A DNA stretch of 64,000 nucleotides from Eucalyptus grandis. Taxonomy: Eukaryota > Streptophyta > Magnoliopsida > Myrtales > Myrtaceae. Positions 47,601 through 61,089 of the stretch are shown here, in pieces. The DNA lies in contig NC_052613.1 in assembly GCF_016545825.1 (NCBI RefSeq), positions 11,036,001-11,100,000 on the forward strand, read 5' to 3'. The notes under the pieces were generated by a model. That model was not told where the DNA came from and searched no databases. It was given only the letters and a program-made list of their open reading frames with translations. Positions within the stretch are counted from its first letter, which is position 1; each line of letters opens with the position of its first letter. A program made the translations under genes and the position numbers.

Positions 47601-48964
47601 TAAGAACAACATGAGTTATGTTTACAAATTACAATAAAGTTTCAATAAGAGGTATCTTCAAGTATGATCCTAATTATACGTTAAACTTGTTGCCGTTCTA
47701 AAAACATGTTTTGGAATAGTAATGTTGATAAACAAACAAATTTAGAATATAGACAAAATTATCAGGACGCCAATAGATGATTAATAAAGAATCTAATGCG
47801 TTGGCAAATTCTATTGGATACACTAAATGTTGATGGTATTTTCTCGATTGTTTAAAAGTTCATCAAAATTGCCTTATTTTTCGAAGAGTCAGAGCACATA
47901 CACATTTAATATCACTTATTCATCATATTAAACGTAGCTTTTCATCTTGATTGGTTTTTCCCTATATGGTTCAGTGATAGAAGTTGTATCCTATACTGGA
48001 GCCGACTCCACTCAACGTAGTTTTTTTGATAATCCTCTAATATCTTTATTTGTCAAATATGGGCTATAATGTCATATACAATTATGTAATGATCGTCTAA
48101 CATCATTTATTTGTGACAACATATTGTTATATTTTGTATCTGTATGTTATTACGCCCCTTCGCAATTAGAAGGTATCATGTTATGTCATATTTTTTTAAT
48201 TGCCTGCTGTACCACTGGACGTGGCGGGTGGTGATCTGGTAGTATAGACTGAGTTTGGTAGCGATTTTTTTTTTTTTTTTTTTTTGGTCGAATGGCGGTG
48301 ACATTGGAGTGGCAACGAATGAGATGGATATAAACCAATGTAGAATTGGGGAAGAAGAGAAGAAGGGGAAAAAGGAAAAAAGAAAGAAAGAAAATAAAAA
48401 TGGAACCATAAATTTGGACCCCTTAAATTTAGTACAAACTTATAATCATTTTATCAATATTTTCTGAAAAATGAGAGGGTCTTAATTCTAACCTTTGTAC
48501 AAACTCTATTCACCGTAAATAATATTTATCACAAGAAGTCTCAATCTCAAGACAAATGTGCATAGGGAGAGGATGGTTTATATAATCTGTGAGCAGTGGC
48601 ATATCTTGTGATCTGAGACCATCCCTTTAGTAATTTCTGACATGGTAAAGGTGGTGGCTTTATGCGCAGGGACATAAAATGCCAATCTCATCGTCCACAC
48701 CAAAGGACAAACCCTAACATATATCAATCGCTGCATGAAATGCCCCAGAAAGACAAAGTATAATAATGAAGGGGTGTTTTATTATTGTCCAGTCCATTAA
48801 AATCAGAATGCCATTTCCTCGTGGGATCCATATACTCATAAGCCCTCGTGACACAAGCAACGACCAAATTGCTGCAGAGAGAATAGTTTGAAACCTCTTT
48901 GACCAAACCAACTTATATTCAATTATACACTAGCAGGCTAGACATAGATTTAGATGGATGGGGG
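44661..48964. other. gene-free spacer
   Basis: Contains an (AAAGG)n run at 45489-45540 and a 21-base T run at 48265-48285. The 141-codon minus-strand frame at 44676-45101 is Lys/Phe-rich with no domain and is probably spurious. No transposon ends or gene motifs seen. Confidence 0.5.
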
Positions 48965-49250
48965 AAGAGAGAGAGAGAGAGAGGGTTTTGTGTTCTTTTT
49001 GAGCTGTTTCTTGTGCACATGCATCTGGAACAGAGTCTCCTTCTAAAATAACCTTTTCTTTTGAGCAATTTTTTCGTCTTTTAAATGGCATGAAGATGTT
49101 GGGTGGTGGTATTGTGTTCCTCGCCGTGCAGTGATAAGGACAAAAGAGAGTGCGAGAAGAGACAGAGAGAAGAAAGAAACCTTTGTAGCTTGTCGTTTTA
49201 GAATGAAGGGTCTTTGATTCTTCCATACTTTAGAGGAGCGTTTAAATAAT

Positions 49251-49288
<38 letters not shown>
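48965..49288 (+). repeat. two (GA)n tracts
   Basis: GA runs at 48965-48983 and 49253-49288, separated by unremarkable sequence. Confidence 0.95.
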
Positions 49289-49290
<2 letters not shown>

Positions 49291-49552
49291 ATCCATCAAC
49301 CTTTCCTTTTTCTTATAAACAGGAAAACGTTGGCGTATATTCTTATCTGTATTCGCTCTGTGTTTTAAGCTGTCTCTCCTTGAAAGTCTCGCGTAGGGAG
49401 ATGCATGTGTATTTAAAATAGTGTTTTTGCCAGTTTACTGGATTTTAGTGAGATAAAAATTTGAAAGGGTCATGTGAGGGGAGGGTCTGTGTGGGTGGGG
49501 TTCACTTTTCACTTGGTTTTAGAAACTAGAATAGAATCTTCGTGCTTCTCTC

Positions 49553-49554
<2 letters not shown>

Positions 49555-49605
<51 letters not shown>
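49555..49605 (+). repeat. (GA)n microsatellite
   Basis: 51 bp, uninterrupted, the longest perfect GA run in the window. Confidence 0.97.
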
Positions 49606-49607
<2 letters not shown>

Positions 49608-49769
49608 GTTTGTGAATGCCTTTTGGAGTTATTTTACTTGGTGGGTGATTGTGGTGGGCTCGGTAAGGATCTGTGTGAAGTTGCTGACAACTTGTAGGAG
49701 GGGAGAGAGAGAAAAAAAGGTCCACAACAGTACTCCACAACTATGGAAATCTAGAAAAGAAAGGCTGAC

Positions 49770-49796
49770 CCTCTCCCTCTCCCTCTCCCTCTCCCT
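49770..49796 (+). repeat. (CTCTCC)n minisatellite
   Basis: Four to five hexamer units. The strand bias is opposite to the neighbouring GA tract 170 bp away, so the two could pair as a hairpin in RNA. Confidence 0.9.
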
Positions 49797-49805
49797 CACT
49801 CTCAA

Positions 49806-52526
49806 GTGCAATTGCAATTTAGACATATTTTACTATTATACACTCAAAAGAAGCAAAAAGCTTTGTGACAAGATTTTTTGCCTTTCGTAAGAAGATTAAG
49901 AACTTATAGTGCACAATCATTCAAACCTTCACATTTGCAATTACTACACTCACTGCCTATTATTCAAAGCAATAAAATGGCTATATATCCTTAAATATTT
50001 GTCTTGCTCGAATTGACTTGTGTCCATATTATCTCTACGGTCGATAAAAATATTATTGTTCCTCTTTATACCAAGTCGAGATTGCATTACAATTACGATT
50101 CTCACTTAATCAGCTTTCTAGTCAGTTTAAAACTTGACTAGCTATAATTTTACCACTCTCAATCTTTGAATGACTAGAACTAAACTTGTCGAAAGTATAA
50201 TCATCTAGAATATGTTGTTTATTGCTTGTTTATTTTTTAATTTTTGTAGGACCACCATCAATTGCTCTAAAAAGCTTAAATTGATATATGAAAATATGAT
50301 ACCCTTGCATGAATATTAGACTTTCTTTCACTAATACTAAAGTATAATAGATGAGGCAAATAAGGGACTTGGAAAAACTTCAAACAGATCTCTTGCTTTA
50401 ATATCAATTAAAATTTTGTAGGACTACTGCTAATTGTTTAAAAAGTTAAACTAATTCATGAAGACATGATTTAATATTAAATAGAGTAATGGGACCCTTT
50501 AAAATGTATATGAGAAACAGTCGGCAGGCCTGTACTTCACTTTTAGATTTGAATAAAAATTTGATGGCAAGAATCAGACACAGTTGAATTAGAAAAACCA
50601 AAGAACAACCTTTTTCTTTTCATGGTTACAATTACCTAGTGGATTTCTTGAACTTTTGCTTTATTAATTCACACAAATTTAAACAAATTGTTATTTTTCC
50701 TTGGAACTGAAGAAGTGTCCTCGTGGGAGCATCTGCACTGGTTTTTTGAGGGGGAGAACATGGAAGATATTCCCAAATTTACATGAGAACATGTAACATG
50801 AACAGAAGGTTTTATGATAAAAATTAAAAGACAAATCATATATATGGTTTTCTCAGAGGAAAAGAACAAAATAGGGATCACGAGAATGGCAAACAAGGGC
50901 GATGAACAATAAACAGGACCTGTCCCCTTGTCAGCCGCTGCACATTTGCGCAGAGTACAGGGGGGGAAGAAGGTGTGAACAAGAACAAAGGGAAGTAGAA
51001 GTTCAGAAGGTTTACATTAAAAATCATATAAAAGAGCACAGTTTGAGGATACTTTTTATTTTCATCTTAATAAGCATTTTTTTTTTGTAATTTCAGACCA
51101 AATAAATAAAGCATATTTTTAACAAAGATGATGATAAAATCGCATGAATTATACCATTTTTGGTAGATACGTTCCATCTACTAATTGTTTAACGCCCCTT
51201 TGCAGTATTATTTATCTGAAAAACTTCGAAATGTGCAATCACGATGGACATAAACTATAAGCCTTCCGAGAGAATATTATTTTGTGTTAGGGAGAAGAGA
51301 AATATTACTTTCACGAGCAGATTTCTGATGAAAAGATTATACACAGGTAAAAGCCCACTTTTTGATTTCTCTTTATGAGAATTTTTTCAAAAAATGAGGG
51401 TTTGGATAATAACTAGGAAAAAAACTGGGTCTATTTCCGAAGTCCCCAAATTTGAACAATCATGGTGTATAATATTATGCTTTTGGAAAGTTAAGATGTG
51501 TTGGCTTCTTGGATAAGATTCTCAAAAGCTTCTAAGAGAAGATCCAAAATGCGTAGAAATATTCATTTCTAGTTCGAGACAATCGATAAAATGATGAGTG
51601 AGAAATTATATGGTGTGGGGAAATGGGGCACCTCAAACTTTATCCGAAAAATAATGGGCATCATAGACATTATCATAATAATCAGATGAGTATCTATGTG
51701 AAATAATTAGTCATCATTTTCCTATTGTTTCACTTTCGGGGCTTTGTCTTCCGTCCCTACCCCTCGCTTCTTGTCACTTAGTAATCACCAATGAATCTTT
51801 TGTTTTCTCACTTTTATAGGATCCCTCACATAACCACTCATTCCAATGAGAGTCTCGAGCATTATCATATTCTATTTATGGAACTTTTAGAAGTGAGAAA
51901 TAACTGGCCTACCTTTTGATTATCCTTTGCTCTTTCCTTTATTTTTTCCCTTTCTTTTTACGACTTATTCCATAGGCAAAGCACAATTTAGTCATAAAAG
52001 AGGTCATCATTTAATGTTAAAAGGCATTGAAAAAAACCATGCCTCTCCTTGAAATAAGGGGGGGAAGTGAAAGGGAAAGGAGGCCCTAGGGTAGATATCA
52101 AGAAAACTTCACACACCCTATTCATCATATATAAAAACAAAATATTTTCTTGGGGCATTAAAAAGCGAAGTTCGCATACACATTAGAAAAGCTGTGACAT
52201 TTTTCAGATGCTAGGGAACTTTTTGGGCCAATAATGCAGTCACCTGATACAGATCAGCAAAAAATTAGAAAGCCGAGTCGACAAGAGCCAAAGTTGTAGT
52301 CTCAAAGAAGTCTGCAGATTATAACCCACCATTTCACATCAAAAAGGGAAAAAGATTACGACCCACCAAAATATTGTAAGGAAAAACAACAAAATAAACA
52401 TAGGAAAAGGAAAGAAATAGAAGCTAGAGAGGTGAGGTAGCTTTTATAAGTTAGTGAGTAAAGTCAGTAGTGGCCAGAGACCATGTGTTGCGTACACATG
52501 ATGATATTGAAGTTTGGAATATTGTC

Positions 52527-52528
<2 letters not shown>
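49806..52528. other. gene-free spacer
   Basis: AT-rich sequence with no frame longer than 75 codons and no recognised motif or transposon end. Confidence 0.5.
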
Positions 52529-52559
<31 letters not shown>

Positions 52560-52729
52560 ATTGGAAGGAGAAGGAGAAGAAGAGAAGAAATGTCGCCACA
52601 CAGAAACAGGCTTTAAATCCCATCACGTAGTTCGATGTATCCTTTACCTTATTATTTCAGACTGTTTGATCTAGTGAGTGTGTTGTGTTTCGTAGTAGAA
52701 AACGATGGGATTCGAAATTGGGAAGAGAC

Positions 52730-52769
<40 letters not shown>
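52529..52769 (+). repeat. two (GA)n tracts
   Basis: GA runs at 52529-52556 and 52731-52769. Confidence 0.95.
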
Positions 52770-52772
<3 letters not shown>

Positions 52773-54643
52773 TTGGTTGTATTAAAAGAACAAAGGCTAA
52801 GCTACAAATTCTGCAGAAAAGGACAGACACACTGTGGTTTGGCGTGAAGTGAAGCTTCGTCTTATTTCTTTCTTCCACTTAAATAAGCGAATCGATATCA
52901 GATTTCCATGTGAGAGTAGTTCATATGGCATGACGAGATTGCCCTTTTGAACTCCTTTCCAATCTGTCTCCCCTTCTAGGAAGTGGCTATGGAGGAAGGA
53001 CTCATGCACAACCTAGGTCACCGGTGACAATACGAATATGACCTAAAATCAGAGTTCAAAATCGCCCTTGGAAGTGGGTAACCCAATTTAGCATGTGGGA
53101 CATGTGAAAACCCTAGAGTTTGATGAACCATATCATCCGAGATAGGAAAATGCGAATTGTAACAAATTCTTGATGGTCATTGGTAATGATTAGATAATGT
53201 TTAGCCAATGCATTATGAACACAACTTAATGGGTATATATTATGAACAAAAAGATGAGACTATCCTATTCGATCCCCTATCTATAGCTTTACATGAAAAT
53301 GATGAGTAAACTAGTATACCTTTTATCAAGCTACCTCATAGATAAAATACTTTTATTGAGCACTTTTAGACCTTACTAAGAACTTGCGGTATTATTTTTT
53401 CAGTTTTACATATAATTAACAAATGTTTGAACTTATGGATACAACTTAAATTCACTCCAACAAAATTATTAGACATAAACATGCTAGCAAAATCTACATC
53501 ATAAATCATTGAAAGAAAGAATGTCTTCTTTCATCTCAGTTGATTTTGCTCGATGCGACGATTTCTCTTGTTCAAAGGAGGGGAGATGGAAGTGGAAGAG
53601 ACAAATTTCCCCGAATAGAGACTAGGGTACACCATAGTCCTTGTGATTGATTTTAAGTGGGTATGCGCGGGATCCATGTCAGAGCCTAGAGAGAGAGAGA
53701 GAGAGAGTCACGGGTTTGTCTTGAAATGCCCTTAATAGCAGTCCTATAGAGACAGACAGACACATATTCCCTTCTCTCTCTCCTCAACCGAGGAGTTAAA
53801 TCCCTCTATAAATAATAATATAGCCTGCTCGTTTTCTTTCTTCCTTCCCATTAACCTTGAAAGGATAGGCCTCCTACCCGGAAATAATAAGTCAAAACTA
53901 GGACTATTCTAAAAATAATGTTGCTGTTGCTCGCATGAACAGTCAAGACTAAAAAATATCATGTCTATTTTTCACGTTAAGCAACCGCAAGCAATGCAGC
54001 TTGATTTGAAGTCGCTTGAATGAAAAATGAATTCCATGACTAGAATCCATATTAATGCTGAGAGACATTAAAACCAACCACTTAAAATTAGGGTCCATAA
54101 AAATGCGATTAATTAGAAGGTTATAGAACTTTGGCTATTGTGAGTTATTTTTGTGGGTGGAATACGACAATATTTGTGCTCGAAAATAGAACTCTTTCTT
54201 TACCGTTGATGGATCTAAAGATGAAATCCCAATGGATTTATCAAATTGGTTCGTAAAATACCATAGACATAAACGAATTAATTGTTTGAATAGGACTAGT
54301 TATAAGTGGCATTTACTTTGCAGCGCCTCCTTGTCTCTCCTTATTTTTATCTTTATTAATCTCTCTCTCTCTCTCTCTCTCTCCCTCCCTATTTTTATCT
54401 TCCGAAAGTCACACTCACTCTCATCCTCCCTCCTCTCCTGCACTTCCCCCGAACAAAATCCTCTCCCCTCTCTATCTCCGTTCCCCCATTTTCGATCTTC
54501 CGAAGTCACTCTCTCAGTATCATCACCCTCCCTCCTTCTCTTCCACCTCCCCGGACCAAAGCAACCACTTCTCTCTCTCTCTCTCTCTCTCAAAGGAGAA
54601 GAAAGAAGAAGGGTTGGTGATAGAGGAGATAGAATAAGAAGGG
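52770..54643 (+). promoter_or_regulatory. upstream region and 5' leader of HSFB4
   Basis: It includes a GA tract (53689-53707) and two CT tracts (54361-54383, 54570-54591) in the presumed leader. The same CTTCCGAA.GTCAC segment occurs twice (about 54400 and 54497) inside a duplicated pyrimidine-rich block. I see no perfect heat-shock element (nGAAnnTTCn triple) and no unambiguous TATA box. The transcription start cannot be placed. Confidence 0.5.
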
Positions 54644-55221
54644 ATGGCGCAGCTTATGGTGGACAAGTGCGGGGAGGGCTTGCTGGTGGCGGTGGAGGCA
54701 CAGAAGGCGGTGCCGGCGCCGTTCCTGACGAAGACGTACCAGCTGGTGGATGACCCCTCCACCGACCACATCGTCTCGTGGGGAGACGACGACTCCACCT
54801 TCGTCGTGTGGCGTCCCCCCGAGTTCGCCCGCGACCTCCTTCCGAACTACTTTAAGCACAATAACTTCTCCAGCTTCGTCCGCCAGCTCAACACCTATGT
54901 ACGTTTCCGTCTTTGCCATGTCTCTGCACTCCTGTGTGTCCTGATGATTAACTTAGGCAATTCTCCAGCCAAACAATCTTTGTTACCTCATATTTTCTTG
55001 ATAAAGGCTCCCGCTGTTTCATATCAGATTGGCAATGCAAGACTTCATTACCCAAGTTCACTGGGCAATTTCTTGACATGGGTTTTTGTTGCACTCACGA
55101 CTCAGCAGTTTCTTGACATGGGTTTTTATTGCACTCACATGGGTGCTCTTCTTCTTCTTTGTTGCTTTTTCTTTAGTTCTCACATCTCTCTTTCCGTCTG
55201 TGAAAGAGACAAATTTGTGCA

Positions 55222-55258
<37 letters not shown>

Positions 55259-56258
55259 GCATTTTTTAGTTCATTCTAAAACCCTGGTTGTGAACCGGAT
55301 TCAATCAGTAGTCCTTTTGTTAGTGTTTTATTACGATTTAGCTGCCCCATTCACTTGTGTCTTATTTCTATGGCTGATTTTTTTTTTGCCTTTTGTTGGA
55401 CTCTTGATGAACTAGGGTTTTAGGAAGATAGTACCAGACAGGTGGGAATTCGCCAACGAGTTCTTCAGGAAGGGGGAGAAGCATTTACTCTGCGAGATTC
55501 ACCGCCGCAAGACCGCCCAACCACAACTCACCCACCACCACCCGCACTCCGCCTCCCCGCTTAGCGGCCCCACTCCGGCCTTCTTCCCTTTCCCAAGCCG
55601 CCTCAGCATCTCTCCCTCCGACTCCGACGACCAGCATTCCTCCCACTGGTGCGACTCGCCGCCCCCTCCCCCTCCACCACCGCTCTCTTCTCCCCGAAGC
55701 GGGTGTGGAGGCCACAACAACAGTGTGGGGCCTGTTGCGAGCGCCGCCAATTACAACAGCTCCGCAGTCACTGCCCTATCCGAGGACAACGAGAGGCTGC
55801 GGAGGAGCAACAACATGCTCATGTCCGAGCTCGCGCACATGAAGAAGCTCTACAATGACATCATCTACTTCGTCCAGAACCACGTGAAGCCTGTCGCTCC
55901 CAGCACTTACTCGTGGTCGCCGCCTTCGATGGTGCAAAAACCCTCGAACCAACTCCTTGGTTACAATAATTACGCCAATGCCATTGCGGCTCCCAACAAC
56001 AATAGTTGTGTCGTTACCAATCACGTCAAGCCGGTCGTCCGTAGTAACAGCAACGTAACACAGAGCTCTCTAACGATTCTTGAAGATCCGCCGGTCATGA
56101 ACAAGATGAAGCTCTTCGGTGTGCCCCTTCTGTCGAAGAAGCGGCTGCACCCAGAGTATAACTCGAGTCCAGTGGGTTATATGGAGACCAACAAGGCTCG
56201 TTTGGTGTTGGAGAAGGACGACTTAGGGTTGAATCTTATGCCTCCTTCGACTTGTTAA
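54644..56258 (+). CDS. HSFB4: heat stress transcription factor B-4 (SCHIZORIZA class)
   Basis: Two exons, 54644-54898 and 55416-56258, split by a 517-bp GT-AG intron at the conserved site in the DNA-binding domain (QLNTY/GFRKIVP, phase 0). Protein 365 residues. The winged-helix DNA-binding domain spans about 23-115 ([33 protein letters not shown]). A linker rich in Pro, Ser and His follows. The oligomerisation heptads (about 203-241, [15 protein letters not shown]) lack the insert of class A factors. The class-B repressor motif KLFGVPL is at 317-323, with a basic KKR at 326-328 as probable nuclear signal. HsfB4 binds promoters as an oligomer and represses. The Arabidopsis member directs asymmetric division and cell fate in root stem cells. 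No damage is visible. The start fits the family's short, variable N-terminus. Confidence 0.95.
55069..55150 (+). repeat. 40-bp tandem repeat in the HSFB4 intron
   Basis: TTTCTTGACATGGGTTTTTG at 55069 recurs at 55109 with one change and the same continuation TTGCACTCAC. It is intronic and non-coding. Confidence 0.85.
55225..55252 (+). repeat. (CT)n tract in the HSFB4 intron
   Basis: 28 bp of CT, about 165 bp before the acceptor. It has the same orientation as the leader CT tracts and the opposite one to the upstream GA tracts. Confidence 0.95.
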
Positions 56259-59200
56259 GGTTCTTGGCGATGATTATGATATGATGATCAGTTTTTCCTG
56301 CATTATTTGAAGAAGCTGAGGCTGAGGTTTCTTGTCTTTTCTTTTTCCTTTTTGTTATTTTTGAAGAGGTTTTCTTTTCTCTATTTCCCCCCCCCCTTTT
56401 TTTTTTTGCTTTAATTATCTTCTTGCCCTCAGAGTCAGATATATATCGATGAGAGTTATGTGTGTGCGTGCGTTATGGGTGTTTGTGATCTGTACATATC
56501 TTTTTCCCCTCCTAGCCATTTAATGCAGGTGGGCTATATTTTGATTAGAGTGACATGATCAAAAGCTTTAAGTCCAAGCTTAACTTTTAACATCACTGAT
56601 CTTTTGCTTGCATCCATGGTCTCGCCTGTCATTCATCTATCCTTATTGATTAATTCTCTCTTTCTGACTTTGATGCCTGAATATTCAGTGACATGAATAT
56701 GTGTGTGGGCGAGAGAGAGAGAGAGAAAGAGAGGTCATTGATGGCTATGGCTTCAGTTCTATCGATAAAAAAGCTGAAGAGGGTCACAATGGACAGGGGC
56801 TATGTCTTTCGTTGTTGACGATTTCCTTTTGGGCTCCCATTAATGTGGTGATACGTACACGACACTGACTCTGGAGGGTGAAAATGTTTTCCTTGATCTC
56901 TATACGGAAGCTGCTTAAGAAAAGAGAAAATACAGTACCACCAGCCAGACGCAAACGAATGATGATTCAAACCTCAAAATCTCATTAGCAATTCATAAAA
57001 AGAGGGGAAAAAATGCAACAGAACATAACCCATCTATTTTTAATCTTAAAAAAAAAACTTCGACCGAAAGAAAAATCTTCAAAAAAAAGTGTGGCTGCTA
57101 TGATTACGAAAAGAAAGGTTATCATGTCACTTGATGAAGTTATTATGATTGTTGATCTTCCCTTTTTTTTTTTTTTTTTTTTTGGGCTTTTGCATATCTT
57201 GTTTTCCCTGAACTGTCAGTCAAGGAGTCAAGGAGAGGGAAGAAGGAGAAGACGGAATACTTCAGACGGTGGGTTAATCGATGAAAGCGACATATGGGGA
57301 AAAAACACTGAGTAAAGGGGGGCAAAAAAAAAAAAAAAAAAAAGATACGAAGGTTGTGAGACGTACCCATCAAGAGGGGCTTCCATACTTCTTCTTCATC
57401 AGAGGAAAAAACCTCTGCTTTTTCCTACTTTAAGTGCCTGATCGGTGTCTTCAAAAACTCTCTTTGGATCCATCTCTCTCTCTCTCTCTCTCTCTCATCC
57501 TGCCTCCCTCTCGCCTTTCCCTTTTCTTTTCTCTCATTTCAATGTCTCTTTTCCTTGCTCTAGATAAAAAGCCTAGAGAGAGAGAGAGAGCGCTTGACTG
57601 GTAGATAATAAGAAGAAACTGTGACATGCTTTCCCAGTTTTGCCACAGAAATACCCACCGCTCGCTTACGGCTTTTCTTATCCATTTTCTACTAAAATCC
57701 TAACACAAGTAAAGTTTGACCGGGAGTTTTGATTTTTTCTGTTGTTCTTTCCTACTTAATGATCTGACCCCTCCTTGATCGTGCATGTCCATAAATGCAA
57801 TTAATAAACATTACGAGAAAGGAAAGTTCTGTGAGGCAGTGATGACAGCAAGTAAGAAAGAATGTCTGTTTTAGTAAAGTTTCTATACAAACAGAGGTAA
57901 AGTACCGGGGAAAATAGTGAATATGATAAGTATTGGAATTCATTCAAATAAAGCAGGTAAAATTATTTGAACTTTTGCGTTGAATATGATAAGTATATGT
58001 TCATTGCTTAAAGCATATTTTGTACATCACGGCCAATGGAGTAAGGTACCGCTAAAGTGCATATAAGTAATATGATCCTGGTAACTTTTTTAAATATTTT
58101 TATTACCATTTCTAATTACCTTACGGTGAATATCATTTAATCAGACAATATATTCGATTGCCGCGTGATAGACAATGAAAATTCTGCCTACCCTAAAATA
58201 CGAGAGCACTTAGCCTGGTAATAGTAAAATAGTATTGCCTAATCTTTCTTTTATTGTTTTGCAAAAGATTTTTTGCCAGTCTCTTGCCCAAAGAACCATA
58301 ACCCTAGTTCAACATCCACAACATGTACACCATTCTATCAAGTTCTTTTTTTTTTGTCGTTTTCTTGGGTATCGCCCGTGATCAGCCAAATGCACGTGCA
58401 GTGTACAGATATAGGTCTACACACTCTCCTATTCAAGTTTATAAGAGAAGGAACAAGACAAAAGGAGCAATTTGATGGGCTTCAAAAGTTGGGATACGGA
58501 TCATAAGGTAAAGAACTAACAAAGATGCTTTGGAGGGATTTACAATGGACCAACCCCGAGATACAGATCTGTGGTTTTTGAAAGTTTTGGAAAAGGCAAA
58601 AGAGATGTTTTCCCCTTTGTTAGTCTTTTGAAAGCGCCTTGCGAAAATGGACATTTCTCATCAGCATTTTCCTTCTGATTCGATCAACTTTATTGACAAA
58701 GTCAAAAGAAATGGTTATTCCGAAAGATCTTGGTAAAGATGGGGCGCGCGCCTTGACATGAAGGGTGCTCCTGACCATCTACAGCTTGTCCCTTAATAAT
58801 TGGCCTTATTTATGTAAATGCCTTAATAATCAGCCCAATAGGTAGAATTAAGTGCAGTGTATGAAGCCGGTTTATATATACAGCTCATATATTAAAACCC
58901 GATAAAACAGCTTATCTAAAATGGATTTTGTGAAAGGGTTGTTTTGAGGCACTTTCTAAGTGACCAATTGAGGGAAAAGTGTAATTCTTGTTGCATTGAC
59001 TGCTCTAATGATATACATAATCAATGTTCCGAAAAGTTAACATTTCCTCGTTAAGCATGCTTCGTAGGTGTCCTAGATGCACTTTTTAAGAAGTTGGTAT
59101 ATTGAAATTACTAAAAATACTGTTCATCTTAATGAGTGAGTTGATTTGTGATGGCATGACCCATGAGATGTTTGGGCCTACTATCCTATTTTACTCCCGT
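56259..59200. other. HSFB4 3' flank and gene-free spacer
   Basis: A C8/T run follows the stop by about 130 bp, in the likely 3' UTR. GA at 56710-56734 and 57575-57590, CT at 57472-57496, T run 57162-57183, A run 57327-57345. The 100-codon frame at 57013 and the 77-codon frame at 58273 have no domain. No gene recognised. Confidence 0.5.
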
Positions 59201-60926
59201 TTAAGCTTGTAACTATTGACACATGATTTTTAGCCGACGTGTCATTAAAGATTAAAAAAATTAGGATTAGCGTTTTCGATCGTGACGGAGCCCATTTCTA
59301 AACCAAAAGTGTCATTTTTTTTTTCTTTTTTTTTTTCTCTATCATCATTTTTAGACAATTTCCTATTCATTCTCATCGAAAACCCAAAAAGTCAAATGGT
59401 GGACTTTTGAGTTGATTTTTTAATTAATTCTTTAACCAAAAGTCAATCCTAAGTCAAAAGTTAGTTTTTTGCACAAAAAGATCCTAAATAGTCTTAATTT
59501 CACTTTAACCAAATTAATTTTAAATTCTTTTAAAGATTTGATACAAAAATCAATATTTTAGGAAAAATTAACTAAATGGTTAACTTTTGGTCAAACAATT
59601 AACCAAATAAATTGAAAAAAAAAAAACACTTCATTTTAGTATCAATTTGATTTTGGTGTTGAAAATTTTGCAAAAATTGATTAAGAACTTTGTTTTTTGA
59701 ATTTTCCAGTTTTAGGTTTGAAATCGGCCAAAAATAAAATTATTTCATTTTAGTCATAATTAGGTTTAGTTCATTTACGACATTTGATCCAAGGACTATT
59801 TTTCATATTTCAATAATGGTTGTGCTGAATTGCGAATTGCCACTGTTAGCTCTAATTAGGGGGTCCAAATCGGTTCTTCATGATTTATGAACGGATGCTT
59901 CCATTCAACTCATTTTCTTGAAATAAGTCCGAATCCAAGGTCCATTTTAAGATATTCACTTGGGAACTTTCCAATTGGAGGAATTCATCCTTCTTGAATA
60001 TAAGAAAACTAAGTTAATGAGTTTCAATTAAAGAAATTCAAGTTGACCCATTTGAGACTAAGATTTAATTTCCCGAATCATGATTCAATTTCATTATTAA
60101 ACCTTTATTCATTTTTAGCATAAGAGTTGTGACATCAATTCGAAGTTAATTTGGATGTGATAGGTTATCTTAAACATGGGTAATTAGTTGAATATGTGTA
60201 TCGCAATATTAATTGAATTGAATTTTGATTAATTTGCAATTTCGATCAAGAAATTATGTGAAATTGTCCGATTTGGCCTATAATGTCCAATTATGTATAC
60301 CATGGTTCAGGTCCACTACTTTTTATGATAATCAAGCAATTAGGTCAATAGAAAATCAATGGATCATACTTATATGTTTTAATTGGTCTAATATCTTTAG
60401 AATTGGATCATTTTCCTTAGGTTGAGTAAGTTTCCCTTTCAATTTAGTCCATGAGAGACTAAATTGCATAAATTTTAGCCCCCCAAGGATTGGCTAAACT
60501 AAACTGATCAAGAACCGGTTGCAACCAGTTCAATTGGTCCAACAGACCGTTGGTGAAGGAGGCCGGTTTGGCCCTTTACCAGTCGATTCTTGGAGGCCAG
60601 CAACTGCTTGTTGACTACTTGTTGTGTGTATTTCGTCCTTACGCCCCTTAGTATTTTAGATTTTGCGAAAATACCCTTGAATTTCACGAAATTACAAAAT
60701 TGCCCATAATTAGGTTTTAACTGCAATTTGAGTTTAAACTCCCAATTTTTGCTCATCAATGCCACCCGAACAATCACGTGACACCTTTTGATTAGGATTA
60801 ACCCCTAATGAGCTTAATGAAGCCATTCGATCAAGTTTTGACTGTTGGATTGAACCGACGGTCGAGATTTGATTTTAAATCAAGACTATATAAGGTTTTT
60901 CCCTCCAAAACCTTAATACTACGTTT
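59200..60926 (+). mobile_element. possible LTR-like sequence with TATA box
   Basis: A homogeneous stretch with recurring AAAATTAGG/TTTAGTC motifs leads to GACTATATAAGGTTTTTCCC at about 60884-60903, the arrangement of U3 and TATA box in a long LTR. No TG/CA boundaries, partner LTR or coding sequence were found, so this is tentative. Confidence 0.3.
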
Positions 60927-61089
60927 GGTCGTCTGAATTTCTAATTGGGATAGGACTAGATATGATAGGATATGAAATCATAGGATTTTATTTTATTTTA
61001 TATATCTTGTCAATTGTTTGGTAAATCACAGTATTAAAGTAGATATATTTACATCATATCATATACATTTTTTTTATTATATAAATGGT

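Noticed and set aside
44001..49826. Open frames rich in Arg-Glu or Ser-Leu over GA/CT tracts
   Set aside because: They arise from dinucleotide repeats read in frame. No domain, splice or start context supports them.
54400..54510. CTTCCGAA..GTCAC motifs as heat-shock elements upstream of HSFB4
   Set aside because: They lack three alternating nGAAn blocks. They are part of a duplicated pyrimidine-rich leader.
54523..54919. Long minus-strand frames opposite HSFB4 exon 1
   Set aside because: Mirror frames of a GC-rich coding exon. The plus strand encodes an unmistakable HSF DNA-binding domain.
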